A DNA stretch of 64,000 bases from Bacillus methanolicus PB1. GTDB taxonomy: Bacteria > Bacillota > Bacilli > Bacillales > Cytobacillaceae. The position numbers and the translations under genes are program-made. Of this stretch, positions 24,073-31,260 are shown in pieces (positions within the stretch are counted from its first letter, which is position 1; every line of letters begins with the position of its first letter). A model generated the notes under the pieces. That model was not told the origin of the DNA, ran no database searches, and worked only from the letters and a program-made list of their open reading frames with translations. Location of the stretch: positions 1,054,001 to 1,118,000 of the forward strand of contig NZ_AFEU01000003.1 of the NCBI RefSeq assembly GCF_000262755.1, given 5' to 3'.

Positions 24073-24531
24073 TCATTCTTCACGCATGTCTTGATGCAAT
24101 CTGATTAAATTATTTTTCAGTGCAATTACTTCTTCATCTGAATAATTTTTTAAAACCTCCTGCAAATATGCCTGTCTTTTTTTAATTACTTCTTCGATGA
24201 TTCTTCCGCCTTCTTCCAATAGATGAATGCGGACGACTCTCCTGTCATTTGGATCCTTTACACGGATAACAAGTTTATTTTTTTCCATCCTGTCAATGAG
24301 ATCTGTAGTTGTGCTGAATGCAAGATACATCTTATTAGAGAGTTCACCGATTGTCATGTCTCCTTCTTCGAAAAGCCATTGCAGCGCCACAAACTGGGGA
24401 AGAGTAATGGTATAATTGCTTAAGATCTCTCTTCCCTTTTGTTTAATAATGCCGGATATGTATCGCAATTCTTTTTCAATATCTGCCACAATTTGTGCTC
24501 CATCATTTTTTTGCATATCTTCCAGTCTCAT
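24073..24531 (-). CDS. ysmB: MarR-family transcriptional regulator YsmB
   Basis: 152 residues with a winged helix: [34 protein letters not shown] recognition helix and the wing [13 protein letters not shown]. MarR proteins bind as dimers to promoters. It precedes racE in one unit. Ligand and targets unknown. The ATG at 24531 has GGGAG upstream. Confidence 0.9.
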   Translation of the reverse strand: MRLEDMQKNDGAQIVADIEKELRYISGIIKQKGREILSNYTITLPQFVALQWLFEEGDMTIGELSNKMYLAFSTTTDLIDRMEKNKLVIRVKDPNDRRVVRIHLLEEGGRIIEEVIKKRQAYLQEVLKNYSDEEVIALKNNLIRLHQDMREE

Positions 24532-24686
24532 TTCAACACAACTCCCATTTACGCTTTCACGAATCTCACAACTTCTCTTATTTTCTATCTTTTTTCACTA
24601 AATTTCAAGAAGGAAAAATTGGCTGTGTTTTTTAAAATTGAGACTTCAATACTAAGTATCTTGCTCCATCCATTGATAAATAAATG

Positions 24687-24720
24687 TTTTAACCGGCTTC
24701 CCAAAAGGATAGCCGGTTTT
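24687..24720 (-). terminator. Terminator of gerE
   Basis: AAAACCGGCT...AGCCGGTTAAAA-type stem with a 12-base loop, just past the gerE stop on the minus strand; followed by an A/T-rich rather than pure T run. Confidence 0.6.
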
Positions 24721-24722
24721 GA

Positions 24723-24812
24723 TTAAAGCTTTAGTTCTCCCATTCGAAGGAGCTCTACAACAGCTTGTGAACGCCCCTTAACACCAAGCTTTTGCATTGC
24801 ATTTGCGATGTA
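24723..24812 (-). pseudogene. gerE: 3' part of gerE, cut off by prophage insertion
   Basis: The minus strand encodes NAMQKLGVKGRSQAVVELLR followed by MGELKL and a stop, a near-exact match to the last 26 residues of the 74-residue B. subtilis GerE. GerE is the LuxR/FixJ-type HTH regulator of the last mother-cell stage of sporulation. Homology ends at about 24809 in the recognition-helix region. Upstream of that lies the phage integrase gene, not the first 48 codons. No start codon or ribosome site serves this piece. The missing 5' part is expected at the far end of the prophage, beyond the window. Confidence 0.9.
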
Positions 24813-24840
24813 TATCCTTTGCAAACTCAGACCGCACTAA
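24801..24840. other. Prophage attachment half-site in gerE
   Basis: Host gerE sequence ends and phage sequence begins in this interval, directly after the serine integrase stop (24837-24839). The exact core cannot be set without the other end. The integrase frame continues, after its TAG, in frame into the gerE codons. Confidence 0.7.
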
Positions 24841-26363
24841 AATTCAAATTTGTAGTGAAAATCAAGCTTACCATCTGGGTGAACAACGATATGATCAATT
24901 AGAGTGCTTATCGCATGATGGAGATCTTCGTCATGTTTTTTTAATTGTTCAAAAGCCTCTTGAATGCTTTCAATGTCAATTTTCACTTCTTCTTCTTGTC
25001 TTAATAAAAAGATCCGATCAGAAATATTTTTAATTTCCTGCTCATATTCTTTTCGTTTCATCTGAAACTCAGCTTTTGAGATCAACTTGTCTTTAAGGTA
25101 CAGATCAATTAAGCCGTTGTTCATTTGCTCTAATTCTTTTTTTTGTTTCTCTAATGTGCTAATTTCTTTCTGTTTCTGTTGATAAAGATTGTTTTCAAAA
25201 TTAATTTTCGTTTTCTTTCCTTTATTAATGATCTTTTTGAGAACAAACTCTCGAAAATCTTCATATCGAATCGGCGTATGATTGACGCAGCCAAATTTCC
25301 CAGCTCGGCGGTACTCTGAGCATTTTAGGTATCTCCATTCTATTCGTTCGCCATCTTTATTTTTTTTATATGATTGAACAATGACCATATTTGAGTCACA
25401 TTCAGAACAACGAAGCAACCCTCTAAATTCGTTCCATGGAGTGATCTTTGTCTTTTTGTTCGTTACCTCTTTGCTATTGGCTTTCTCCCATTCCTCTTTT
25501 GAAATGATTGCCGGATGGTGATTTTCATATATGGTCCATTTTTCACGAGGATTTTCTATTTGTTTTTTTCGACCATTCACTTTTATTTTGGTATAACGAT
25601 TATGGATAAATATACCTGTGTACGTAGGATTCCTGATAATCCGTTGAACTGTGGTTACTTGCCATTTGTCTTTTTTTCGCGGCTTCGCAACATTGCCCTT
25701 TGCTAATTCTTCATTTAGTAACCTAGTGATAGTTTTAAATCCGAATCCGTCGTGATTGTACCACTTAAAGATTAAGCGAATGGTAGGTGCTTCATCTTCA
25801 TTTATCACTAGCTTTTTATCTTCTTTGTTATAGCCGAATGGAACTGGACCGATATGTTCTCCTCGACGTACTTTAGCAGCGAACACACCACTAATTGATA
25901 CTGATAGTGTCTTTGGATACTGGGCAGCAAACATTGAGAACATTTCAAACTTCATATCATTTTTGCCTTCATAAAGGCTATCATAACCTTCTTCGATCGT
26001 TACCAGCCGTACTCCGTGAGCAAGCAATGTTTCTTTGATTTCTAGTGCATCTTTCATATCCCTTGCCAAACGGTGAATAGATTTAAATATGACCATCTTA
26101 ATTTCACGTTTACGTGCTTTTTCTAAAACTAATTGCATGGCAGCACGATCAAGCAAAACAGTTCCGCTGATTCCGTTATCAAGTACAATTGCTTTTTCAT
26201 TCCATTCGAAATTGTTTTTCTCGATCCAGTTGTGACAAATATCAATTTGATTTTCAAGCGACGAAACTTGTTCATCTTTTTCGGTAGATACACGACCATA
26301 AACTAAGTAAGGATATTCATTATAGGAGATAATTGTTTTATCTTTGTTGAGATTTAACAGCAC
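24837..26363 (-). CDS. Large serine recombinase (phage integrase)
   Basis: 508 residues from a GTG with GGAGG 7 bases upstream. N-terminal resolvase domain with catalytic Ser in YGRVSTEKD (Ser 26) and the SIHRLARDMKDAL helix; then the recombinase domain, a zinc ribbon (LRCSECDSNM with a second Cys set around KCSEY and GCVNH) and a C-terminal coiled coil. Large serine integrases do attP x attB recombination alone and need a directionality factor for excision; none is evident next door. Its stop lies about 25 bases from the gerE fragment, as usual for an attachment end. A LexA-like box lies in its promoter. Confidence 0.95.
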   Translation of the reverse strand: MLLNLNKDKTIISYNEYPYLVYGRVSTEKDEQVSSLENQIDICHNWIEKNNFEWNEKAIVLDNGISGTVLLDRAAMQLVLEKARKREIKMVIFKSIHRLARDMKDALEIKETLLAHGVRLVTIEEGYDSLYEGKNDMKFEMFSMFAAQYPKTLSVSISGVFAAKVRRGEHIGPVPFGYNKEDKKLVINEDEAPTIRLIFKWYNHDGFGFKTITRLLNEELAKGNVAKPRKKDKWQVTTVQRIIRNPTYTGIFIHNRYTKIKVNGRKKQIENPREKWTIYENHHPAIISKEEWEKANSKEVTNKKTKITPWNEFRGLLRCSECDSNMVIVQSYKKNKDGERIEWRYLKCSEYRRAGKFGCVNHTPIRYEDFREFVLKKIINKGKKTKINFENNLYQQKQKEISTLEKQKKELEQMNNGLIDLYLKDKLISKAEFQMKRKEYEQEIKNISDRIFLLRQEEEVKIDIESIQEAFEQLKKHDEDLHHAISTLIDHIVVHPDGKLDFHYKFEF

Positions 26364-26423
26364 GGAAATTCCTCCTTTTGCTATTGGTACATTATATTTG
26401 CAAAAAACAAATGTGATTACTTA

Positions 26424-26446
26424 ACATTATACCGAACATTTGTTTT
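26424..26446 (-). promoter_or_regulatory. Integrase promoter with LexA-like box
   Basis: CGAACATTTGTTTT (26433-26446) fits the Bacillus LexA core CGAAC-N4-GTT. On the minus strand it abuts a TATAAT -10 (about 26432-26427) upstream of the integrase. This suggests SOS control of the integrase. No strong -35 was seen. Confidence 0.5.
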
Positions 26447-26482
26447 TATTTCTATGTAACTTTTAAATTAGAAAAATAAAAA

Positions 26483-26513
26483 TAGGCATCCAAAACAAAT
26501 AATCGGATGCCTA
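26483..26513 (-). terminator. Terminator after the 17-residue peptide gene
   Basis: 9-bp perfect stem TAGGCATCC/GGATGCCTA with a 13-base loop, followed on the minus strand by TTTTTATTTTTC. It ends transcription before the integrase promoter. Confidence 0.75.
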
Positions 26514-26520
26514 AACAAAC

Positions 26521-26574
26521 TCAAAATATCCAAGCCAACAGAAATAAAATGCCTGCAATTAAAAGTAAATCCAT
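26521..26574 (-). CDS. Possible 17-residue hydrophobic peptide
   Basis: ATG at 26574 with GGATGTGGGTGGG just upstream; the peptide MDLLLIAGILFLLAWIF is one membrane-length hydrophobic stretch, ended by TGA and followed 8 bases later by a strong terminator. Upstream is an inverted repeat AAACCA-N5-TGGTTT (26592-26608) that could be an operator. A start, site, stop and terminator in order favour a real small gene, perhaps a membrane peptide or type I toxin, but there is no homologue I recognise. The 26575-26903 stretch otherwise shows only AT-rich sequence. Confidence 0.4.
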   Translation of the reverse strand: MDLLLIAGILFLLAWIF

Positions 26575-26903
26575 TTCCCACCCACATCCTTAAACCATTG
26601 TTTGGTTTTATAATTTAACTTGGTTTAGGAAATATACGTATAAATCTAATTTTAGATAGTTTATGATAAATTTAGAGAGTACTCATTAATTTTTCATGGG
26701 TATTCGGATTTTGTAGTGGATTTTCTATTAGAAACTTATTCTGCTATATTAAAAAACATAAATTCGATAATAATACTTTTTAAACTAACGGATGAAAATT
26801 CTTAAAAGATAATAAGTAGAAAATATAGTTACACGATAATTGATTGAGAATAAATTTTACTCTAAAATAAATGAATAATCAGAAAATATTAGGGGTGTTC
26901 AAT

Positions 26904-27539
26904 GTGGATGGGATTGTTAATTTTGAAATGTTTTTAGTAGCAGCAATCTTGCTAAATTTAACGCCTGGTACGGATACTATGTATATAGTAAGTAGAAGTA
27001 TTTCTCAAGGGAGAACTGCTGGGATTTATTCAGCCCTTGGAATCACTGCTGGTGTAGTTGTTCATACGTTATTGGCTGCCTTTGGTTTATCGGTTATTTT
27101 AATTCAATCGGCTTTTTTATTTAATTTAATTAAAATTATAGGTGCTATCTATCTTGTTTATCTAGGTTTTAAGACAATAATGGCAAAAAAGACAGCAAAT
27201 GAACAGAAATCCTTACCAAAAGAAGCTAATAAAAAAATATTCTTACAAGGTATGATAACAAACGTTACTAATCCAAAAGTTGCTTTGTTTTTCTTAGCAT
27301 TTCTCCCTCAATTCATTCACACTGACGCAGGTGTTACCAGCCCAATACCTTTTATTATTCTAGGTCTTACGTTTGCTGTAACTGGAGGAACTTGGTGTCT
27401 AATCACAGCTTATTTTGCTTCTATGGCTACTAACAAACTAAGAGAGAATTCGAAAGTTGCATCAGTGTTAAATAAGCTCACTGGAATTATTTTTATTTCA
27501 TTGGGATTAAAATTACTTAATACAAAAGTTACACAATAA
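26904..27539 (+). CDS. LysE/RhtB-family exporter
   Basis: 211 residues from the GTG at 26904, with AGGGGTG 6 bases upstream; an ATG 11 codons earlier has no site. Six membrane segments and the LysE signature LNLTPGTDTMYIVSRSISQG near the N terminus. Family members export amino acids such as lysine, homoserine or threonine, or cationic analogues; the substrate cannot be read from sequence. It faces away from the integrase and is not a phage function, so it looks like cargo in the lysogeny zone. Confidence 0.85.
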   Translation: MDGIVNFEMFLVAAILLNLTPGTDTMYIVSRSISQGRTAGIYSALGITAGVVVHTLLAAFGLSVILIQSAFLFNLIKIIGAIYLVYLGFKTIMAKKTANEQKSLPKEANKKIFLQGMITNVTNPKVALFFLAFLPQFIHTDAGVTSPIPFIILGLTFAVTGGTWCLITAYFASMATNKLRENSKVASVLNKLTGIIFISLGLKLLNTKVTQ

Positions 27540-27647
27540 AACATATGCCTAAGTGGAATGATAAATAAAATATTTTATTAAAAGAGTAATTTGAAACATC
27601 ATTCCACCAAATAATCCGAAGAACTTTTTTCATTAAGGGGGTAAAGT

Positions 27648-28010
27648 GTGGCAAGGGAAGTACAATTTGATGATGAAGGTGTAATTCTAAAGTTGAATGG
27701 AGTAACAGGACTATTCGCGCTCAAATTCAACTTAAAAATGCCTTACAGCACTATCAAGAGTGTTTATGTTGATTATTTTGATGCTCCGCAGTGGATGCTT
27801 CGGATGCCTGGAACTTCTTTTTCGGCGTTAAATATTTTCGAGGGAAGTTTTAAATACGCTAATGAGTGGTAATTTCTTTCTTACGAGAACAGAGTTCCTC
27901 TGTTAATTATTGAGTTAGAAGGACACGAAAAGTATAATTATGTGATTTTCGAGATAGATGACCCTACCAGTGTTGCGTCAGAAATACGCAAACGTATAAG
28001 AGAATTGTAA
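27648..28010 (+). pseudogene. PH-like domain protein interrupted by an in-frame stop
   Basis: GTG at 27648 with AAGGGGGT upstream opens a frame of 74 codons that ends at TAA (27870-27872). The same frame continues without another stop for 45 more codons to TAA 28008-28010. The downstream part (VPLLIIELEGHEKYNYVIFE, DDPTSVASEIRKRIREL) has the strand-helix look expected to finish a PH-like fold. The simplest reading is a 120-residue protein with one nonsense change, such as TAT/TAC (Tyr) to TAA. The start and site are intact. A functional truncated form cannot be excluded, and the family is a moderate guess. Confidence 0.6.
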
Positions 28011-28084
28011 TGGTAATCTTATTGTGCTGACGAGAGAATTTTTGAAACAAGACATACAATAAGACCGAAAAGATTTGGATGTAA

Positions 28085-28110
28085 AAAGCTCTGCTAACTG
28101 GCAGAGCTTT
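28085..28110. terminator. Bidirectional terminator
   Basis: 10-bp perfect stem AAAGCTCTGC/GCAGAGCTTT with T-runs on both strands, between the converging broken gene and the LexA-like gene. It overlaps the last codons of the LexA-like gene. Confidence 0.8.
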
Positions 28111-28357
28111 CTTTTTGTTCAACAAGGTGTAGGGTGCCTGGCTTTTTTGGTACCCAATCGATTAGACCTTTATTTTTAAGTCGGATTAAATATGAATGTA
28201 TTGTGCTTGTCGAATTAATTGAACTTTTTCTAACCAATTCCCTTGTTGTCGGTGGGAATCCTACTTTTTGAATATGATTCTTTATTAGATTATAAATCTC
28301 TTCTTCCCTCTTCTGAATTCGTTCTTCTCTTGTCAAATCGTCAAAAAAATAATGCAT
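28094..28357 (-). CDS. LexA-type winged-helix DNA-binding protein without protease domain
   Basis: 87 residues from the ATG at 28357, with AAGGAG 6 bases upstream. The protein has the LexA N-terminal fold: IYNLIKNHIQKVGFPPTTRE, LVRKSSINSTSTIHSYLIRL recognition helix and NKGLI(D)W wing. It stops where LexA would enter its hinge and S24 autoprotease domain, so it cannot self-cleave. Its gene lies 1 base after the WYL-like gene and behind LexA-like boxes. It may compete with host LexA or control these boxes. Known RecA-sensitive repressors need the missing domain. Confidence 0.75.
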   Translation of the reverse strand: MHYFFDDLTREERIQKREEEIYNLIKNHIQKVGFPPTTRELVRKSSINSTSTIHSYLIRLKNKGLIDWVPKKPGTLHLVEQKESSAS

Positions 28358-28358
28358 G

Positions 28359-28580
28359 TTAAGCTCCTTCCCTAAACTTTTTCCGTACAGGCCCGATCGA
28401 TAAAACGTTGCTTTTTTTGAAGGTTCTTGGTTGCCGCCTTGAAAAACAATATGCTCGAAAAGTGTTTGATGAAATATCAACTACTTTGATTTTCCGCTGA
28501 CTCAATTGATTTTTGTCAGACAGATAAATCATTTCTAATGTTTCACCCGATTCCAAAGCTCTTTTTAATAAGCCGTTCAT
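28359..28580 (-). CDS. WYL-like small protein
   Basis: 73 residues, MNGLLKRALESGETLEMIYL followed by an SQRKIKVVDI strand and a FRAYCFSRRQPRTFK segment, like the WYL-type Sm-like domain found alone in Bacillus and its phages. WYL domains sense nucleic acid ligands in some regulators. Ribosome site GGAGG. First gene of an SOS-type operon with the LexA-HTH protein. Confidence 0.65.
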   Translation of the reverse strand: MNGLLKRALESGETLEMIYLSDKNQLSQRKIKVVDISSNTFRAYCFSRRQPRTFKKSNVLSIGPVRKKFREGA

Positions 28581-28603
28581 CGATCAGACCTCCTTTTTTA
28601 TCA

Positions 28604-28660
28604 TTATATACGAACGTTCGTTCTATTTCCAGTAGATTTTCGAACGTTTGTTTGTATAAT
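28604..28660. promoter_or_regulatory. Divergent promoter with two LexA-like boxes
   Basis: CGAACGTTCGTTCT (28611-28624) and CGAACGTTTGTTTG (28641-28654) both match CGAAC-N4-GTT. TATAAT elements lie outside them on each strand (minus: 28609-28604; plus: 28655-28660). Each box would block one promoter, the arrangement expected for a divergent SOS-induced pair. Confidence 0.7.
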
Positions 28661-28681
28661 TTAATGTAAGGAGGAATGTAA

Positions 28682-28927
28682 ATGAAGATCAAACTAACAG
28701 TTCATCTTGATATCGAAGGTCAAAAGCTAATGCAGTCTGGATCCTTTTCGGCTCGAAGAGAAGAAGATATTCCTGGAATCGCTTATGAATGGATCCAACA
28801 GATCAAGAGAGAGACAGGGTATCGGGATACACGTATTGAGAAGGTGATTGTTGACAATGAGAAGGACATAACAGAAGAAGTCCGGGCAATAAATAAGACA
28901 CCTATTCCGGATATAGATTTTTGGTGA
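28682..28927 (+). CDS. Hypothetical protein under SOS-type promoter
   Basis: 81 residues with AAGGAGG 6 bases before the ATG. An N-terminal strand (MKIKLTVHLDIEG) is followed by two helices and an acidic C terminus ending in PDIDFW. No family recognised. A mixed alpha/beta small protein with a LexA-like box in its promoter, followed by a clear terminator. Damage-inducible expression is inferred from the box only. Confidence 0.7.
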   Translation: MKIKLTVHLDIEGQKLMQSGSFSARREEDIPGIAYEWIQQIKRETGYRDTRIEKVIVDNEKDITEEVRAINKTPIPDIDFW

Positions 28928-28991
28928 TACATTGCTAAATATAAACAAATTATGGTATATATTAGGGAACCCCCCTATATATTTTGGAAAA

Positions 28992-29018
28992 GCCCTTCCT
29001 GTATGGAAGGGTTATTTT
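28992..29018 (+). terminator. Terminator
   Basis: CCCTTCC-tgtat-GGAAGGG stem followed by TTATTTTTT on the plus strand, closing the 28682-28927 transcript. Confidence 0.8.
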
Positions 29019-29116
29019 TTGTTATTTTATTAAATTAAGGTAGTTCATTTGATAGGAATTTGAATTTTATAGTAACATATTAATAAAACGTTTTCTTAGA
29101 TACGGAGAATATTAGT

Positions 29117-29308
29117 ATTGAAAAAATAAAAGCAATTGAATGGTTTGGTTTATTAATTGTTTTAGGTTCAGTAATTGCTAATGGAGTACTTCGGCATAAT
29201 AATTATTCGTATAGTATTTGGACAAAAGTAACTATTCTCCTTATAATAATAGGTGCAGTTATCACATTTACTGCTTTCTTTATAAGAAAGGTTAAAAGTA
29301 AGCGATAA
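29117..29308 (+). pseudogene. Possible two-helix membrane protein frame lacking a normal start
   Basis: An open frame of 63 codons encodes two membrane segments (FGLLIVLGSVIA and TILLIIIGAVITFTAFF) and a basic tail KVKSKR. There is no ATG, GTG or TTG in frame near its head; the only candidates are ATT codons at 29111 or 29117 behind a GGAG. It may be a decayed gene, a rare ATT start, or chance. The rest of 28928-29401 holds only terminators. Confidence 0.3.
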
Positions 29309-29365
29309 TTAGTTTTAAATCTAATTATGTTAACAAAGTTTAAAGTTCCTTCCAAATAAAAAATG

Positions 29366-29389
29366 CCCCTCTCAAGTGAGAAGGGCTTT
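29366..29389 (-). terminator. Terminator after the 4-TM protein gene
   Basis: GCCCTTCTC-actt-GAGAGGGGC on the minus strand followed by ATTTTTTATTT. Similar CCCCTCTC hairpins end the transcripts at 31238-31258 and 32827-32860. Confidence 0.8.
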
Positions 29390-29401
29390 ATTAAAATGGT
29401 T

Positions 29402-29830
29402 TTATCGTCTTCTCGAAGAATCTCCATTAATAATTACCAAAACAATTACTACAGCAATTACAATCCCTAATAGCTTTGAAAAAATATATTGAAGAAAAAG
29501 CACCGAATAAGCAAAATGCAAGATACCTATAATAAAAGATACTATTCTTCCTATTTCGGGGGAAATATCTAAATAGTTATCTCTTACTATATCTTTAATC
29601 CATAATATTCCCATTAAAATAAGGAACCCAAAAGTAAAAAGGTTAAATCCCCATGTTAATAATAATGCTTTACTATCCTTATTGTTACTAATATAGTTAA
29701 CAAATTCACTTAATGTCTCGACTTTTAATTCTTGAAACATAATAAGTGTTACAAAACTCACGATTGCGACGATCAATGAACTTACTGATTTTCCTGGACG
29801 ATTCTTAAATATATCAAATAACACATCCAT
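29402..29830 (-). CDS. Hypothetical membrane protein
   Basis: 142 residues with four likely membrane segments (about 17-33, 56-77, 93-110, 113-136) and a basic end SSRRR. Ribosome site GGAGG. No family recognised. Membrane proteins in this position, near the repressor and expressed from a lysogen, are often superinfection-exclusion or cargo functions, but nothing in the sequence proves that. Confidence 0.65.
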   Translation of the reverse strand: MDVLFDIFKNRPGKSVSSLIVAIVSFVTLIMFQELKVETLSEFVNYISNNKDSKALLLTWGFNLFTFGFLILMGILWIKDIVRDNYLDISPEIGRIVSFIIGILHFAYSVLFLQYIFSKLLGIVIAVVIVLVIINGDSSRRR

Positions 29831-29901
29831 CTTTTTTCCTCCTCTATTAAGAAAAGATAAGAAAAGATGGACTCAGTCGCAAAGTCCATCAATAATTCTA
29901 T

Positions 29902-30045
29902 TTATTTTTTATTTTTCTTCTTTTTCTTTTCAAGGTATTCTTTATGCTCTTCAGGAGTTACCTCCCAACAAAAAGCTTTCTTACCAACATCTTTTGCATA
30001 AATCCTTCTACCTTTTACTGTAATGTAAGCTCTACAAATTAACAT
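29902..30045 (-). CDS. Small basic hypothetical protein
   Basis: 47 residues from the ATG at 30045 (AGAAAGGAATTG upstream); an in-frame ATG 24 codons earlier is less likely. The C terminus is a Lys-rich tail (EKKKKKNKK). Contains a short AYITVKGRRIYAKDVGKKAF segment. No family recognised. A CCCTTGCAGAG sequence beyond its 5' end recurs in inverted orientation at 30192, and the plus strand has a terminator-like hairpin at 30191-30212. Confidence 0.5.
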   Translation of the reverse strand: MLICRAYITVKGRRIYAKDVGKKAFCWEVTPEEHKEYLEKKKKKNKK

Positions 30046-30239
30046 AATTATCAATTCCTTTCTGCAATTTTGTTTAAAACCCTTGCAGAGAGGCAAAGAT
30101 AATGATACATTTATCATATCAATTCGCCAAAATTGAGTTTAAATGTAGCGACTATTCATTATCCTAAACACGATTGTTAAACAAGCGTTGGCCCTCTGCA
30201 AGGGCTTTTTTTATTGCTTATCATGTGAACCCTCCTTGT

Positions 30240-30755
30240 TTAAATATTTTGTAATTGGATTCTTGCAACATCGAGCGAAACCCCACAGCACATAGCTATT
30301 TCTTTCACACTTAAGCCTTTAATTATATGCGGCGGGGCAAGTAATTCACCTGCAAATGTATTCGCTTGCCACTCCGGATCTTTATATGGGGGAACACTTT
30401 CAACATTTAAACTTCTAGCAAGTGCAATACTTCCAGGCTGATGCATAATATAATGCCCTATCTCATGGGCTATTGTAAATCTATCTCTTCCACTACCTGA
30501 AATTGCTCTTTCATACACGTCTTCTTGAATGCGAATCAAATGTTTTTCTGGATAAGTTACTGCATATTCGTTTTTCATTTCACCAGGAGACACAATTTCT
30601 GGTGTGAATAAAGAATCCATCTGTGGAAGTCCCCACTCTAAGAATTCAACAACAGGGAAATACTTTTCATTATACATCCCTGCTAATTTCCTTATTGTGT
30701 TTGCTAATTCCCTAATATTCCTTCTGGATGTAGGTTTGGCAATATATAAAGTCAT
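30240..30755 (-). CDS. ImmA/IrrE-type metallopeptidase
   Basis: 171 residues of the M78 family: AHEIGHYIMH (HExxH zinc motif near 98-107) with the downstream EWQANTFAGELLAPP segment holding the third ligand. ImmA of ICEBs1 cleaves the ImmR repressor on DNA damage to induce the element. Here the gene directly follows the XRE repressor gene with its ribosome site in the repressor 3' end, the classical immR-immA pairing. It is likely the switch that induces part of this prophage. Confidence 0.88.
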   Translation of the reverse strand: MTLYIAKPTSRRNIRELANTIRKLAGMYNEKYFPVVEFLEWGLPQMDSLFTPEIVSPGEMKNEYAVTYPEKHLIRIQEDVYERAISGSGRDRFTIAHEIGHYIMHQPGSIALARSLNVESVPPYKDPEWQANTFAGELLAPPHIIKGLSVKEIAMCCGVSLDVARIQLQNI

Positions 30756-31124
30756 TTAACCCCTCCTTTTTTTGTTTTTCAGGAGGATGTTTTTTATCTT
30801 TTCTTTATCGCCTTCATCTAAACTTTTAAACTCTCTGGCTAAAGCTAGTATGGCATTTCTATCCTCACTGCTTATTCCTTCAAAATCAATCTTAACAACT
30901 TTTTGTGAAGCTTGAACAGCTTGCATTAAATCGTTACGATCTTCAGGACTCAAAGAATACAGATCTGAAATTTTATCAATCCATTCATGAGGAGCATTTC
31001 TTTTACCATTTTCCACAGCAGATAAATAAGATGAAGTAACTCCTAGTTTACCTGCCATGTCTTTTAAAAGCTCGCCATTATCAATTCTAAGTTTTCTGGA
31101 AAACTTTCCAAATGGAGTTAACAC
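30756..31124 (-). CDS. XRE-family (ImmR-like) phage repressor
   Basis: 122 residues from a GTG with AAAGGAGG. N-terminal HTH: FSRKLRIDNGELLKDMAGKL then GVTSSYLSAVENGKRNAP (recognition helix); the C-terminal half is helical and charged, with no S24 protease domain, as in ImmR. Expected to hold lysogeny and to be removed by the ImmA-like protease encoded immediately downstream. Confidence 0.88.
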   Translation of the reverse strand: MLTPFGKFSRKLRIDNGELLKDMAGKLGVTSSYLSAVENGKRNAPHEWIDKISDLYSLSPEDRNDLMQAVQASQKVVKIDFEGISSEDRNAILALAREFKSLDEGDKEKIKNILLKNKKRRG

Positions 31125-31165
31125 GTATTGTTCCTCCTTTCTAATATGAAATTTTTTCTATCATC

Positions 31166-31208
31166 ATATTAACTTGTCCCGAGAAAAAAATCAACAGTTT
31201 TTGTTGAT
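31166..31208 (-). promoter_or_regulatory. Repressor promoter with operator
   Basis: -35 TTGATT (31194-31189), 17-base spacer and -10 TAATAT (31171-31166) on the minus strand. An inverted repeat ATCAACA-N5-TGTTGAT (31190-31208) covers the -35, so it is a plausible autoregulatory operator for the XRE repressor. Confidence 0.6.
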
Positions 31209-31260
31209 TAGTTTCACAAAAAAATAAAAGAATTTGCCCCTCTCAGTTGAGAAGGATTTT

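Noticed and set aside
30080-30213. Inverted CCCTTGCAGAG pair taken as a type I toxin-antitoxin or small RNA gene
   Set aside because: The plus-strand hairpin with T-run is clear, but no promoter and no toxin-like peptide could be supported; a 15-codon frame there has no other support.
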